Shown here piece by piece: positions 56,527-64,000 of a stretch of 64,000 bases of DNA. The translations under genes were made by a program, and so were the position numbers. The DNA lies in contig NZ_JAHXRQ010000015.1 in assembly GCF_019392335.1 (NCBI RefSeq), positions 1 to 64,000 on the forward strand, given 5' to 3'. The notes under the pieces were generated by a model. The model searched no databases. It saw only the letters and a program-made list of their open reading frames with translations, and had not been told where the DNA came from. Origin of the DNA: Mameliella sp. CS4. Its GTDB lineage: Bacteria; Pseudomonadota; Alphaproteobacteria; Rhodobacterales; Rhodobacteraceae. The stretch's first letter is position 1, and the number at the start of each line of letters is the position of its first letter.

Positions 56527-57759
56527 CTTTTCCTCATTTTCCCTTAGTTTACTGGACGTTGCGTCGTCCAGGGTCCCACGATTTTCGGAGCGTGGGAGAC
56601 GTTGCGCTTCTGCGGCGGCTTCGGCGCGCAGCGCGGCACGCTCGGCCAGGCGCGCGCGGTCTACCCGCTTGGTATAGATCGCGGCGGTTTTCGGGTCGCT
56701 GTGCGACAGGTGCGCCATGACCTCGTAGACCGATCCAGACGCCTCGGCGATCTGCTCGGCGCGCCGCTTTCGAATACCGTGCTGGGAGCGGGTCGCGCGC
56801 ACCTTCGGTTTCCCGTTCTTCTCCAGCACCGGATTGCCGTCGTCGTCGAGCACTGGTTCGCAGAGACCAGCGGCAATGATCCATTTGCGCACCGCGTTGT
56901 CGAGCGAACCCGACGATGCGAAAGGCGCGCCTTTCGCTGTCAGAAGGTAGGCCGGAGCGTCCACGGGGAGATCCGCGACCTCGAGCATGAAGTTCCAGGG
57001 CAGCGGTAGCTGAACCTCGGAAGAGCCTTTTTTCGACGGTTGATACCGGATGTAGAGACGCTCATTGCGGGTCATTTCGTGCTCCGGTCCGAGGAGGTGC
57101 ATGTCGCCGATGCGGCCCGCGGTGGCCTCGGCCAAGAGGAACCACCGGCGCGCCATCGTTCCCGGTCCGTGATGTGCCAGAAACTTCTCGGCGTCCGCGT
57201 CGCTCCACGGTTTCGCGCCGCCCTTCTCGACATGTCCGCTCTTGACCTTGTGAACCGGGCTGTCGACAGGATAGCCGTGGTCTTCGCCCCATCGATACGC
57301 GGCGCGAAGAGCCTTCAGACAGGTATGTGCCGCACCTGTGTGGACCCCGAACGAATCCCGGATGTGTGCGAAGGCTTCGCGCGGAAGCGAGGCCTTCATC
57401 GAACCCATGCGAACCTTCTTGTTGGGCGAGAGGCACTCTCGAGCTTGGGTGAGGCCGGTAATGCGGCTGTTGACCGTCGGCTGCTTGAGGTTGCCGGCTT
57501 TGACCTGCACCTCCATCCAGGCAAGGAACCGTTCGCAAAGCTCGTCGACGGTGTTCTTCGCCGGCTTGGGTTTCTCGTTCACGATCAGCTTCAACCCAGC
57601 CCGGGCGGAAAGGTAATGGTCCTCGAAATCCTCGTGGTCCGGACCCACCGGGATGGTGATCCTCTTCGTCTTCTGCCCTTCAACGCGAACACGCCAGCGA
57701 GGTGTCCCCGCCGGCGTTTTCTCTTCACAAAGGCCCTCATAGGTCTTCTCGATCTTCAT
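56470..57759 (-). CDS. Tyrosine-type integrase of the tRNA-Glu element
   Basis: A 429-residue site-specific recombinase. Catalytic residues are visible: Arg216 (TAGRIGDMH), His327 and Arg330 (SQHGIRKRR), His353 (LSHSDPK) and the nucleophile Tyr362 (AAIYTKR). An N-terminal DNA-binding region precedes them. The last 18 residues, WQPVGESNPSFQVENLAS, are encoded by the tRNA-Glu antisense strand, which shows in-frame fusion into the tRNA at integration. It starts near 57759 and is the first gene of the element. Confidence 0.92.
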   Translation of the reverse strand: MKIEKTYEGLCEEKTPAGTPRWRVRVEGQKTKRITIPVGPDHEDFEDHYLSARAGLKLIVNEKPKPAKNTVDELCERFLAWMEVQVKAGNLKQPTVNSRITGLTQARECLSPNKKVRMGSMKASLPREAFAHIRDSFGVHTGAAHTCLKALRAAYRWGEDHGYPVDSPVHKVKSGHVEKGGAKPWSDADAEKFLAHHGPGTMARRWFLLAEATAGRIGDMHLLGPEHEMTRNERLYIRYQPSKKGSSEVQLPLPWNFMLEVADLPVDAPAYLLTAKGAPFASSGSLDNAVRKWIIAAGLCEPVLDDDGNPVLEKNGKPKVRATRSQHGIRKRRAEQIAEASGSVYEVMAHLSHSDPKTAAIYTKRVDRARLAERAALRAEAAAEAQRLPRSENRGTLDDATSSKLRENEEKWQPVGESNPSFQVENLAS

Positions 57760-57842
57760 ATTCCATCTTCCCAGGATAGGGCCTCATCGGCTTCCGCGCT
57801 GATACTGTGCCCGTTGGTTGTCATCCGGCGCCCCGACGGCGC

Positions 57843-57980
57843 CTAGTTCGTATTGCCCGCCACATCGACCGAAAAAGATCCGTCTGGATTCACCCGAACA
57901 GCACCCGGCTGGAGGCCGGCGGCAATCATGGCGTGGATCACGTTGGAGACTGAGGATCGGGATGGCTGAGCGGCGGGCAT
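57843..57980 (-). CDS. Small element gene, 45 residues (excisionase candidate)
   Basis: Begins MPAAQPSRSSVSNVIHAMIA and ends in a beta-like segment (VNPDGSFSVDVAGNTN). It sits 83 bases upstream of the integrase on the same strand, the usual place of a recombination directionality factor, but lacks a clear helix-turn-helix. A second frame over the same bases (57784-57990) is arginine-rich and unlikely. Identity as Xis is only by position. Confidence 0.55.
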   Translation of the reverse strand: MPAAQPSRSSVSNVIHAMIAAGLQPGAVRVNPDGSFSVDVAGNTN

Positions 57981-58224
57981 TGGTCTTCACTTCCTTTGAC
58001 GGAAGAAGAGTGGGTGGATCGCTTTCGATCGAGTCGCCGAAATCCGAAGAAAAATCGCATCGGAGCGAGAGATTTACCTCAATCCATTGATCGGAATTGA
58101 ATCTTTCTTGCTCGGAAGGTGATTCTGGTCAATGGCGCGCCGGCTGGAGCAGCAGTCGGAGGGAATGCCGGCGCACCGACCCGCGATGATCCGTGCGCGG
58201 GCATGGGTCTTTCGACCCTCAAGG

Positions 58225-58249
58225 ACGGCGCCCCGTCGAGGGGCGCCGT
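58225..58249 (-). terminator. Hairpin after the minus-strand gene pair
   Basis: ACGGCGCCCC and GGGGCGCCGT form a perfect ten-base stem around GTCGA. It lies just beyond the stop of the minus-strand gene at 58255. There is no clear T-run. Confidence 0.6.
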
Positions 58250-58254
58250 GATGC

Positions 58255-58719
58255 TCATCCGTCGATCATGTTCGCCGCAACGCGCGCCGCGCCCGCGGCG
58301 CTGAGGGCTGCGGTGACGAGATCGTAGAGCAGATCGAGTTCGCCAAGCGCGGCTGCGAGAGGCTGCGCTCCGGGCTCGCGGAAGATGCTCTCGTAGCCCC
58401 CGCGGACGTGGTTCTCATCGGCATGGAAGTAGACGTGCGTGCGGTTCCTGACCTGCCCGCCCAATCTCTCGATGAGCGTCCTGAGATCCCGGGCGAAGCT
58501 GTCGTCGAAGATGTCGCGACGGGCGATCTTGCTCGCGATCGCCGACGGGAACGCGCGCTGCGCAGGTGGTAGCTCCGGGGTGACGGTGTCGTAGAGCTCG
58601 TCCGCAACCGCATCGGCTTGCATCAGCGCCGCGGTGACGATCCCTGCGATCAGATCGGGCGTCATCTCGATGCCCTCGATCAGGGCGCTGAAGCGGGGGA
58701 GCGTGAGGGGCCTGCTCAT
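58255..58719 (-). CDS. Unknown element protein, 154 residues
   Basis: Begins MSRPLTLPRFSALIEGIEMT and is mainly helical, with FDDSFARDLRTLIERLGGQV and a C-terminal GELDLLYDLVTAALSAAGAA. A longer in-frame start exists but lies in the neighbouring gene. It overlaps that gene by four bases (ATGA). I do not recognise the family. Confidence 0.65.
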   Translation of the reverse strand: MSRPLTLPRFSALIEGIEMTPDLIAGIVTAALMQADAVADELYDTVTPELPPAQRAFPSAIASKIARRDIFDDSFARDLRTLIERLGGQVRNRTHVYFHADENHVRGGYESIFREPGAQPLAAALGELDLLYDLVTAALSAAGAARVAANMIDG

Positions 58720-59111
58720 GCCGCCACTCCCGGTGCGACCGGCTCGCACGCGTCCTCGCGGTATGCCTCGAGCGCGTTGGCGAGGCCATCGGCGAGGATG
58801 CAAATTTCCTCGACGACTGGCTCGGCGGGGTCCAGCGCCGCGAAGCAGGTGGCTTCGATCCGATACGGGTCATGCACATGCTCGAGCATGAGAAGGTCGA
58901 CCAGATCGTCGAGCGCGCGCATCGTGCGTGCTGTCGGGTGGCCGGGATCGGCCAGACCGTCCAGCGCCGTCAGCGCGGTGCGGACGCCCGGCGCCGCGCC
59001 CAGCAACGCGGCGGCGCACGCGAGCGCGTCGGCGTTCTCGGCCGTGAAGGACCGCAGGTCACGGAGGGTCGGCGATTGCGAGGTGATGAGATCGTCGGTG
59101 AGATCGAACAT
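58716..59111 (-). CDS. Unknown element protein, 131 residues
   Basis: An acidic, helical protein starting MFDLTDDLITSQSPTLRDLR with GGAGA before the ATG. Segments include HPTARTMRALDDLVDLLMLE. It is translationally coupled to the downstream gene, so the two may work together. No family recognised. Confidence 0.65.
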   Translation of the reverse strand: MFDLTDDLITSQSPTLRDLRSFTAENADALACAAALLGAAPGVRTALTALDGLADPGHPTARTMRALDDLVDLLMLEHVHDPYRIEATCFAALDPAEPVVEEICILADGLANALEAYREDACEPVAPGVAA

Positions 59112-59202
59112 GGTATCTCCATTCTTCGGAGTGGCCGGCGCCAAGGCCGGGTCAAGCGTTCGTCTGATTCACCTTCATCTCGTGGTTTCGCGCCTCTCGG
59201 TT

Positions 59203-59250
59203 CATCCTTTCGTGTCGGCTCTCGCCCCGAGGAGCCGGCACGAAAGGATG
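59203..59250. repeat. Strong inverted repeat, candidate oriT or terminator
   Basis: CATCCTTTCGTGTCGGCTC (59203-59221) and GAGCCGGCACGAAAGGATG (59232-59250) are inverse copies with one mismatch and a ten-base loop. It lies about 490 bases upstream of the relaxase gene, where mobilization origins are often found. Confidence 0.65.
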
Positions 59251-59404
59251 GGCCAGCGCGCCCACTCCGCATCTCTTTCCCGTCGCCAGCGACACGGCAT
59301 CTGTTCTCCGTGCCGGCCTCGCCGGCTGCCCGTTGGGAGAGGTCGAGGAGAGGCCCTCCTCTCTTCGCCGGCCGTGGGGAGCGGCGAGCAGGTGGGGGTC
59401 TCGG

Positions 59405-59560
59405 GGGAGGAGTGCGGAACGACGCTCCCCCGCGCCGTCGGAGACGCCAGGGGGGTTCGAGGGGGAGTGGCGAACGATGCCCCTCGATCCGCCGGAAGGC
59501 GCCGGAGTTCAGGGGTGGCGAACGCCCTGCCGCCGTCCGCGCAGGACCGCCTCCCCGGCG
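59405..59560 (+). repeat. Three imperfect direct repeats
   Basis: The blocks GGAGTGCGGAACGACGCTCC, GGAGTGGCGAACGATGCCCC and GGGGTGGCGAACGCCCTGCC recur at roughly 50-base steps. The middle copies share GGCGAACG. They may be relaxosome or regulator binding sites, or reflect local sequence duplication. Confidence 0.45.
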
Positions 59561-59739
59561 TGGGGCCCTCGGAGAGCCGCGCGTATTCAGCCCCTCAGGG
59601 GCGTCTCGGAATACGCATAGTCGGTCCCTATGAGTATTGCGCCCGGTTCCCGGCGGGCGTCACTGACCATTTTTCCGAACCAGCAGGTCTTACCTATTTC
59701 CCCTCCGCTTCAATCAAAATCAGGAGGCGGAGCGCAGCG

Positions 59740-61461
59740 ATGCAGGGATATCAGTTTGCCCACATGGAGACCTACTCGGTCAAGGGCGCGCCGGGCGCCG
59801 GGCCCGACTCGACCGCGAAGAAAAAGAACGGGCAGAGGGCTTGGACGGCGCGGGAAATCATCGACGAGGCGGAGCGCAAGGAACTGGCCTCCCTGCACGT
59901 GGACGAAGGCGGACCGCCGCCGGTGATTATGGCCGGTGAGGTGTCGACCTTCGAGGCACTACGGGATGCGCATGCCGCCGCTGCTGAGCGGAAGGAGAGC
60001 TTCCGATATACGAAAAAGGACGGAAGCATGCAGACACGTCGGCGAAAGCTTCGTGCCGATGCGCCAACCCTTCATACGACAGTCATGTCGCTTCCCGTCA
60101 AATCGGCTGATGCCCTCGCGAATCCCGTGCTCTTTGAGCAATGTCGGAATGCGCTTGAGGAGGCCATGAAGGATGAAGCCGAGCGCATGCAGCCTCTCGG
60201 CGGGAAGATGATGATGGGCGTGATCCATCTCGACGAGAGAATGGTTCACGCACACTTCTACACGATTGATCCAAAGAAGGGGCGGGTCGATCACCTACAC
60301 CCCGGAAAGAAGGCCAAGGCCGCGTTCCATGCGGGGTATGAAGGAACCAATGACGATCCAAAGGACGTCCGCAAGGCGGGCAACCGCGCTTACTGCGATG
60401 CAATGCGCGCTTGGCAGGACAGGATCTACAAAAACGTCTTCCGGAAGTTCGGTCTGCTCCGGATGGGACCTGGAGCGGAGCGCCTCACCACCGCAGAATA
60501 CAACGTCCGCATGGCGGCACAGGAACAAGCCGCCAAAGACCAGATGCGCAGCGAGGCTCTGGCGGCGCAGATCACGCGCCAAGAGGATCAGATTCGCAAG
60601 ATGCTCCGTGAGGCGGGGGCAGCGGCGCAGGATCTCACACGCCAGTCGGTTGAGCTCCAGATCGACAAGGTCGGGGTTCTCGTGCAGGCGAACGAGGCGG
60701 CCACCACCAAGGCGCAGGGCGAGGAAGCGATCGAACGCGGAGCGCGCCAGGCGGCGGACGCGGAGGCACTTCAAAAGGCGATGCTCCGCGGCTGGGATGC
60801 CGTCGAGAACCGTGAGGTGGATTATCAGGAGAAGACTGAAGAGAAGCGCGAGGGCCTGAAGTTCGGGCCGAATGCCCCGGTGGAGAAGAATGACCGCGCC
60901 TCGCTGATCGACGCTATCCGCCCGGCCTATGATTTCGTGGTCGACATTGCCAAGCGCGCCTTCGGTCGGCGCAAGGAGGAAGCGTCGCGCGAGGCGGCAC
61001 GCCGTAAAGAGGAAGCAGAGCTGCGTCGCCGGGCGGCTGTCGTCGCCGAGGAGCTGGAGCGCAGTCGGCAGGCTGTGCCGGAGGCTCTGCGCGAGGTCGC
61101 GAATGCCGAGGCTGCGGCCTACAGCGAGGCCAGCTTTCCCGGGGCGTGGGCGATCTCACCGGGAGCCGATCCCAAGAAGATCGGGGAGCGCCTCAACGCC
61201 ACGACCAATCTGGATCTGCGCGCAGCCTACATGGCGACGCGCGACGCCGTCCGGTTGCTCGAAGGGGATGCGCCGCTGCGGGCGAAGTTCGAAATTGGGA
61301 TGCAGGTGCTCGAGGGCGGTGCCGCCCACAGGGGCTTCGATCTGAACACAGGTCGCCAGGATATCGGGAAAGCGTTGAGCCCCGATCTGGCCGCGCAGCA
61401 CCGCGACCAGATCGAAGAGGGCCCGAAGGTCAAGCGGAAGGACCGGACCCCTGTTCGGTAG
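59740..61461 (+). CDS. MobV-type relaxase (plasmid mobilization protein)
   Basis: A 573-residue protein of the Pre/MobV class, which nicks one DNA strand at oriT to start transfer. The metal-binding signature is GVIHLDERMVHAHFYTID, with His163, Asp165-Glu166, His170 and His172. The C-terminal half is a long helical, alanine/glutamate-rich coiled region (residues ~270-500). ATG 59740 is chosen; the longer reading to 58618 is not protein-like. No other transfer genes adjoin. Confidence 0.85.
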   Translation: MQGYQFAHMETYSVKGAPGAGPDSTAKKKNGQRAWTAREIIDEAERKELASLHVDEGGPPPVIMAGEVSTFEALRDAHAAAAERKESFRYTKKDGSMQTRRRKLRADAPTLHTTVMSLPVKSADALANPVLFEQCRNALEEAMKDEAERMQPLGGKMMMGVIHLDERMVHAHFYTIDPKKGRVDHLHPGKKAKAAFHAGYEGTNDDPKDVRKAGNRAYCDAMRAWQDRIYKNVFRKFGLLRMGPGAERLTTAEYNVRMAAQEQAAKDQMRSEALAAQITRQEDQIRKMLREAGAAAQDLTRQSVELQIDKVGVLVQANEAATTKAQGEEAIERGARQAADAEALQKAMLRGWDAVENREVDYQEKTEEKREGLKFGPNAPVEKNDRASLIDAIRPAYDFVVDIAKRAFGRRKEEASREAARRKEEAELRRRAAVVAEELERSRQAVPEALREVANAEAAAYSEASFPGAWAISPGADPKKIGERLNATTNLDLRAAYMATRDAVRLLEGDAPLRAKFEIGMQVLEGGAAHRGFDLNTGRQDIGKALSPDLAAQHRDQIEEGPKVKRKDRTPVR

Positions 61462-62134
61462 TGATATCCGGAACGGGAAGGTCACCCGTCTCGGGGTCGT
61501 CTGTCTTCCGGGAGCGACGGGAGGTCTTCTTTGTCTCCGCGTCGGCTGTGGCGTCCGCAATGTGAGCTTCAGCGCTCTCGCGCGATGCCAGCATGGCAAA
61601 GATCTCGTCGCGCTCGGCCAGCCGGGCATGTGCGGCGGCGAGGTCGGTGGTTGCCGCCTTCAGCTGCTCATGGAGCTCAGCGCACGCAGCCTCGGCGGCT
61701 TCGGCTCGCGCCGCCTGATTGTCTCGGTCGTTCTCGAGCATGGCGATGATGTCCTGCTGCTCGGACATATCCTGGCGATGGCTCTCATCCTTCGCAGCCT
61801 GGGCGCGGCGCATGTCCACGATCTCGCCGTTCTGAAGGTCGCGCGTGCGGGCCCAGAGGTCCTTGAGCATCTGCTCGTGTGCGAGCCGCAGATCTTCGGG
61901 AATCTCCGGCATGTTCGCGAGTTTGGTCTGGGTCGCCAGCAAGCGCGCCTTGACCGCATTCACAGCGGGGCCAAGCCGCGTGAAGGACGTCTTCACACGC
62001 TCGTTGATTGCCTGCTGGGTCGGCATCTTGCCGTTGTTCTCAGCCGTCAGGGCAAGGATCGCGGTCTCGGTGCGGCGTAGCAGATCGGGGTCGATCTCGG
62101 CGTCGGGATTGAAGGTCTTTTCGTGCTTGGACAT
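61430..62134 (-). CDS. KfrA-like DNA-binding coiled-coil protein
   Basis: A 234-residue protein with a helical N-terminal DNA-binding part (PTQQAINERVKTSFTRLGPA) like plasmid KfrA proteins and a long coiled coil (residues ~100-200) rich in alanine and glutamate. KfrA proteins bind DNA at their own promoters and help partition plasmids. A 13-bp inverted repeat lies at its start (62155-62187). Its 3' end overlaps the relaxase end by 32 bases, convergent. Confidence 0.75.
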   Translation of the reverse strand: MSKHEKTFNPDAEIDPDLLRRTETAILALTAENNGKMPTQQAINERVKTSFTRLGPAVNAVKARLLATQTKLANMPEIPEDLRLAHEQMLKDLWARTRDLQNGEIVDMRRAQAAKDESHRQDMSEQQDIIAMLENDRDNQAARAEAAEAACAELHEQLKAATTDLAAAHARLAERDEIFAMLASRESAEAHIADATADAETKKTSRRSRKTDDPETGDLPVPDITTEQGSGPSA

Positions 62135-62154
62135 CTGTCGTCTCCGGCTGGGGT

Positions 62155-62187
62155 GTAATACTCGGTAGCGATATTACCGGGTATTAC
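62155..62187. promoter_or_regulatory. Operator-like inverted repeat at the KfrA start
   Basis: GTAATACTCGGTA (62155-62167) and TACCGGGTATTAC (62175-62187) are inverse copies with one mismatch and a seven-base spacer. They lie 21 bases upstream of the KfrA-like start, the position expected for autoregulation. The rest of the gap to 62461 (~270 bases) holds no convincing gene. Confidence 0.7.
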
Positions 62188-62461
62188 CGCCCCACGACGG
62201 GACGGCAGGAAGGATATTGGTCGAAGCCGAAGCGCCCGGAACCGATCCAACTGTGTTTCTGCAAGGCATCCCGTTGTGGATACAAACTTTTTCCGGACCT
62301 TTCGAAAGACGCCAAGATTCTCAAGGTCGGCGGCCTGACAGAAACGCCGCACTGTCGAGGTGATGCTTGCTTTTCATTGTTCTGAAGGAGCCTTGGATTT
62401 GTCGCCCCCTTCGAACGACTCCCTATCGCGCCAGTCTTAGCTGGCCCCGACGGCGCCTCGT

Positions 62462-64000
62462 TCAGGCGGCGATCAGGTCTGAATCGATCATTGCCTCGTT
62501 GACCCGCCGAAGGACGTTCAGGACTTTTTCGCGCTGGGATGACAGACCAGTGGCGACGTCATCGGCGCCGGTCGCGCCGCCCAAGATTATCCGCAGCCTC
62601 GGCCGCATGTCAGCAACCGGGCTCGACTCGTCCGTTTGGGACTCATCAAGCCAGTCGGCGATCCGGTTCTGGGCGTCGACATCGCCGAACAGGGCGCGCG
62701 CCACCAGCGTCAGGGCTTCGAGCTTCGGGGCGCGCTTCGTCACACGGGACAACATCTCCGCGTCCTCGTCGCCCAACGCCCGCTCGAAAGCCGCTGGCAC
62801 GCTGGGGAGTTCCGCATGCTCGCCCGCCCAGATGCCGGCCCGCACGGCGAGCAGTTGCGCATACGCAAAGTCCGGCTGCTCTGCCAGTAATTCTCGGACC
62901 TCGGCAACAGCGAGGTCGTCCTGACCGGACATAAGCCGCTCCCCCAGCGCCCGCGCAGATGCCAATTCCCGCAATCGGACGACAGTCCTGTCCTCCGCAA
63001 CCTCCGACGCGGTCAGCGCATCTGACGCCGATGTCGGCCGAGTTGCCTGATAGCGCGCGGCGATCAACCCGGGTTTCTCTTCGCGGTCGATTCGCGCTGC
63101 GTAGTCGGCCAAGATCCGGTTTTCTGGGAACTCTTCCACCGCCACTGCCGCCACATGCCGCGCCGCCTCGATCCCGTCGCGATGCGCGGTAAGCCGAATC
63201 CGGAGCGAATGCGTCGCCTCGTCAGCAAGTCCCTCCGGAAAACAATTGTCGACGATCGTCCGCGCTTCCTCGCAACGGTCCAGCGCGATCAACATCTCGG
63301 CGAGTTGATTACGCGCGTCGACATCGAAGGGCAGCCTCCGCACATGCTCCCTCCGCACGATCTCCAACGCTGCAATCGCGCCGCGCGCTTCCAACGCGTC
63401 GGCCCAGAGGGTCCACAACAAAACATTGAACGGCTGCCAGTGGAGCGCGACGCGCGCGAGTTCCTCGGCCCTAACGCACGCCGCTTCGTCGCTTGTCGCG
63501 GCCAGCGCGGTGCCAAGTTGATGCACCGCAGCGACCATGTGCTGGCTGATCCCCGTCGCCCGCACGAACCGGACATGCGCCTGCATGAAGGTCTCAATCG
63601 CCGGCGCCACCTCGCCATAGGACGTAGCTTGCAGCCGTTCGATCAGCGCCTTGCATTCGTCCGGCATCGGCGAACGGTAACCGTCGGCCGGCTGGAAATT
63701 CGGCCTACCCATAACCGCCATTTGCGGGTCGCACGCCCACCAAGCCGGCGGCTCGATTTCTGCGTCTTGGTATTGCTTGGTGCGTAGGAGCGCTGATATC
63801 TCTTTCCGCCATTGAGTGGGGTTGCGCGGATAAACCTTCTTCAACGGCAGCCATTCCGCCGCGAATTCCTGCTCGGAGGGCTTCCGCGCCATCGCCCACT
63901 GGGCCAGCCCCGCAAGCCAAGGCACCTCCGACGTCTGGTGCGCCACCTGCGGCAATCGGCGCAGACCCATCAGCCCAACGTCCAGGTAATCCCCCGGCAA
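62462..64000 (-). CDS. TPR-like helical protein (5' cut by window edge)
   Basis: The frame is open to the window edge; 512 C-terminal residues are visible. They are helical and show repeated helix pairs with alanine/leucine spacing resembling tetratricopeptide repeats, for example RAEELARVALHWQPFNVLLW and LDRCEEARTIVDNCFPEG, and AVAEVRELLAEQPDFAYAQL. The full length is unknown. It is separated from the mobilization genes and may be cargo of the element; no defence domain is visible in the part present. Confidence 0.6.
   Translation of the reverse strand: MPGDYLDVGLMGLRRLPQVAHQTSEVPWLAGLAQWAMARKPSEQEFAAEWLPLKKVYPRNPTQWRKEISALLRTKQYQDAEIEPPAWWACDPQMAVMGRPNFQPADGYRSPMPDECKALIERLQATSYGEVAPAIETFMQAHVRFVRATGISQHMVAAVHQLGTALAATSDEAACVRAEELARVALHWQPFNVLLWTLWADALEARGAIAALEIVRREHVRRLPFDVDARNQLAEMLIALDRCEEARTIVDNCFPEGLADEATHSLRIRLTAHRDGIEAARHVAAVAVEEFPENRILADYAARIDREEKPGLIAARYQATRPTSASDALTASEVAEDRTVVRLRELASARALGERLMSGQDDLAVAEVRELLAEQPDFAYAQLLAVRAGIWAGEHAELPSVPAAFERALGDEDAEMLSRVTKRAPKLEALTLVARALFGDVDAQNRIADWLDESQTDESSPVADMRPRLRIILGGATGADDVATGLSSQREKVLNVLRRVNEAMIDSDLIAA

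Larger units (their letters stand above)
59112..59739. other. Non-coding stretch before the relaxase (candidate oriT region)
   Basis: No convincing gene is seen here; the open frames are compositional. The stretch holds the 19-bp inverted repeat at 59203-59250 and three imperfect direct repeats between about 59405 and 59560, both described separately. The bases just before the relaxase ATG include AGGAGG at 59722-59727, twelve bases from it. Confidence 0.6.
56452..64000. mobile_element. Integrated mobilizable element (left end, right end outside window)
   Basis: The unit begins in tRNA-Glu with an inward integrase, then a possible excisionase-like small gene, unknown genes, a MobV-type relaxase, a KfrA-like protein and a TPR protein cut by the window edge. 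There are no mating-pair or type IV secretion genes here, so it is best called an integrative mobilizable element, though a larger ICE is possible. The right attachment site should be a copy of the tRNA 3' end beyond the window. Confidence 0.8.

Overview
The window looks like chromosomal DNA from an alphaproteobacterium, most likely a marine Rhodobacteraceae (Roseobacter group). The evidence is uniformly high GC with tightly packed genes, a DUF6280 protein, a PopZ-like DUF2497 protein, a permease-ATPase fusion of the Dpp type, and intergenic hairpin repeats of a style common in that family. This placement is inference, because the window has no rRNA or taxonomic marker.

Region 1 (1-8.5 kb) is a uptake and catabolism locus. 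It holds a 5'-truncated LacI-type regulator, a GntR/FadR regulator overlapping a glutaminase gene, a DUF1028 protein, and a divergent peptide-type ABC transporter operon (binding protein, permease, permease-ATPase fusion, ATPase). Palindromes of the form AATTTATCATGAAAATTT lie before the GntR gene and in the divergent transporter promoter, which ties the regulator to its targets.

Region 2 (8.7-32.2 kb) is the most interesting part. A ten-gene same-strand cluster (17.3-29.0 kb) encodes a four-component soluble di-iron monooxygenase of the propane/Mim type: large subunit, reductase, small subunit and coupling protein. Next come an amidohydrolase, a DUF59 protein, a dedicated GroEL paralogue, a zinc alcohol dehydrogenase, a VOC protein, a gluconate-dehydrogenase-type small subunit and a GMC flavoprotein; katG and one unknown gene follow. 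Upstream are an AcoR/MimR-type sigma-54 activator, several unknown genes, and a second-type RpoN (sigma-54) gene. A good -24/-12 promoter (17049-17064) precedes the monooxygenase, with palindromic candidate activator sites about 150-200 bp further upstream. The region ends with the remnant of a tyrosine recombinase against the 3' end of tRNA-Cys, so the cluster may sit on an old genomic island. I read it as a self-contained module: own sigma factor, own activator, own chaperonin.

Region 3 (32.4-56.5 kb) is ordinary chromosome: pcm, tolC, a PopZ-like gene, efp, ygfZ, an MsbA-like exporter, LolD/LolC, two aminotransferases, two cytochrome c lipoproteins, TetR with a perfect operator, hom, glpX and recJ. 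Notable non-coding elements are a terminator that carries the next gene's ribosome binding site (37.2 kb) and a 157-bp imperfect palindrome (50.8 kb).

Region 4 (56.45 kb to the end) is the left end of an integrated mobilizable element. It sits in tRNA-Glu, and its integrase C-terminus is encoded by the antisense strand of the tRNA. It carries a MobV-like relaxase with a strong upstream inverted repeat (candidate oriT), a KfrA-like protein with a palindromic operator at its start, several unknown small genes and a truncated TPR-type cargo protein.
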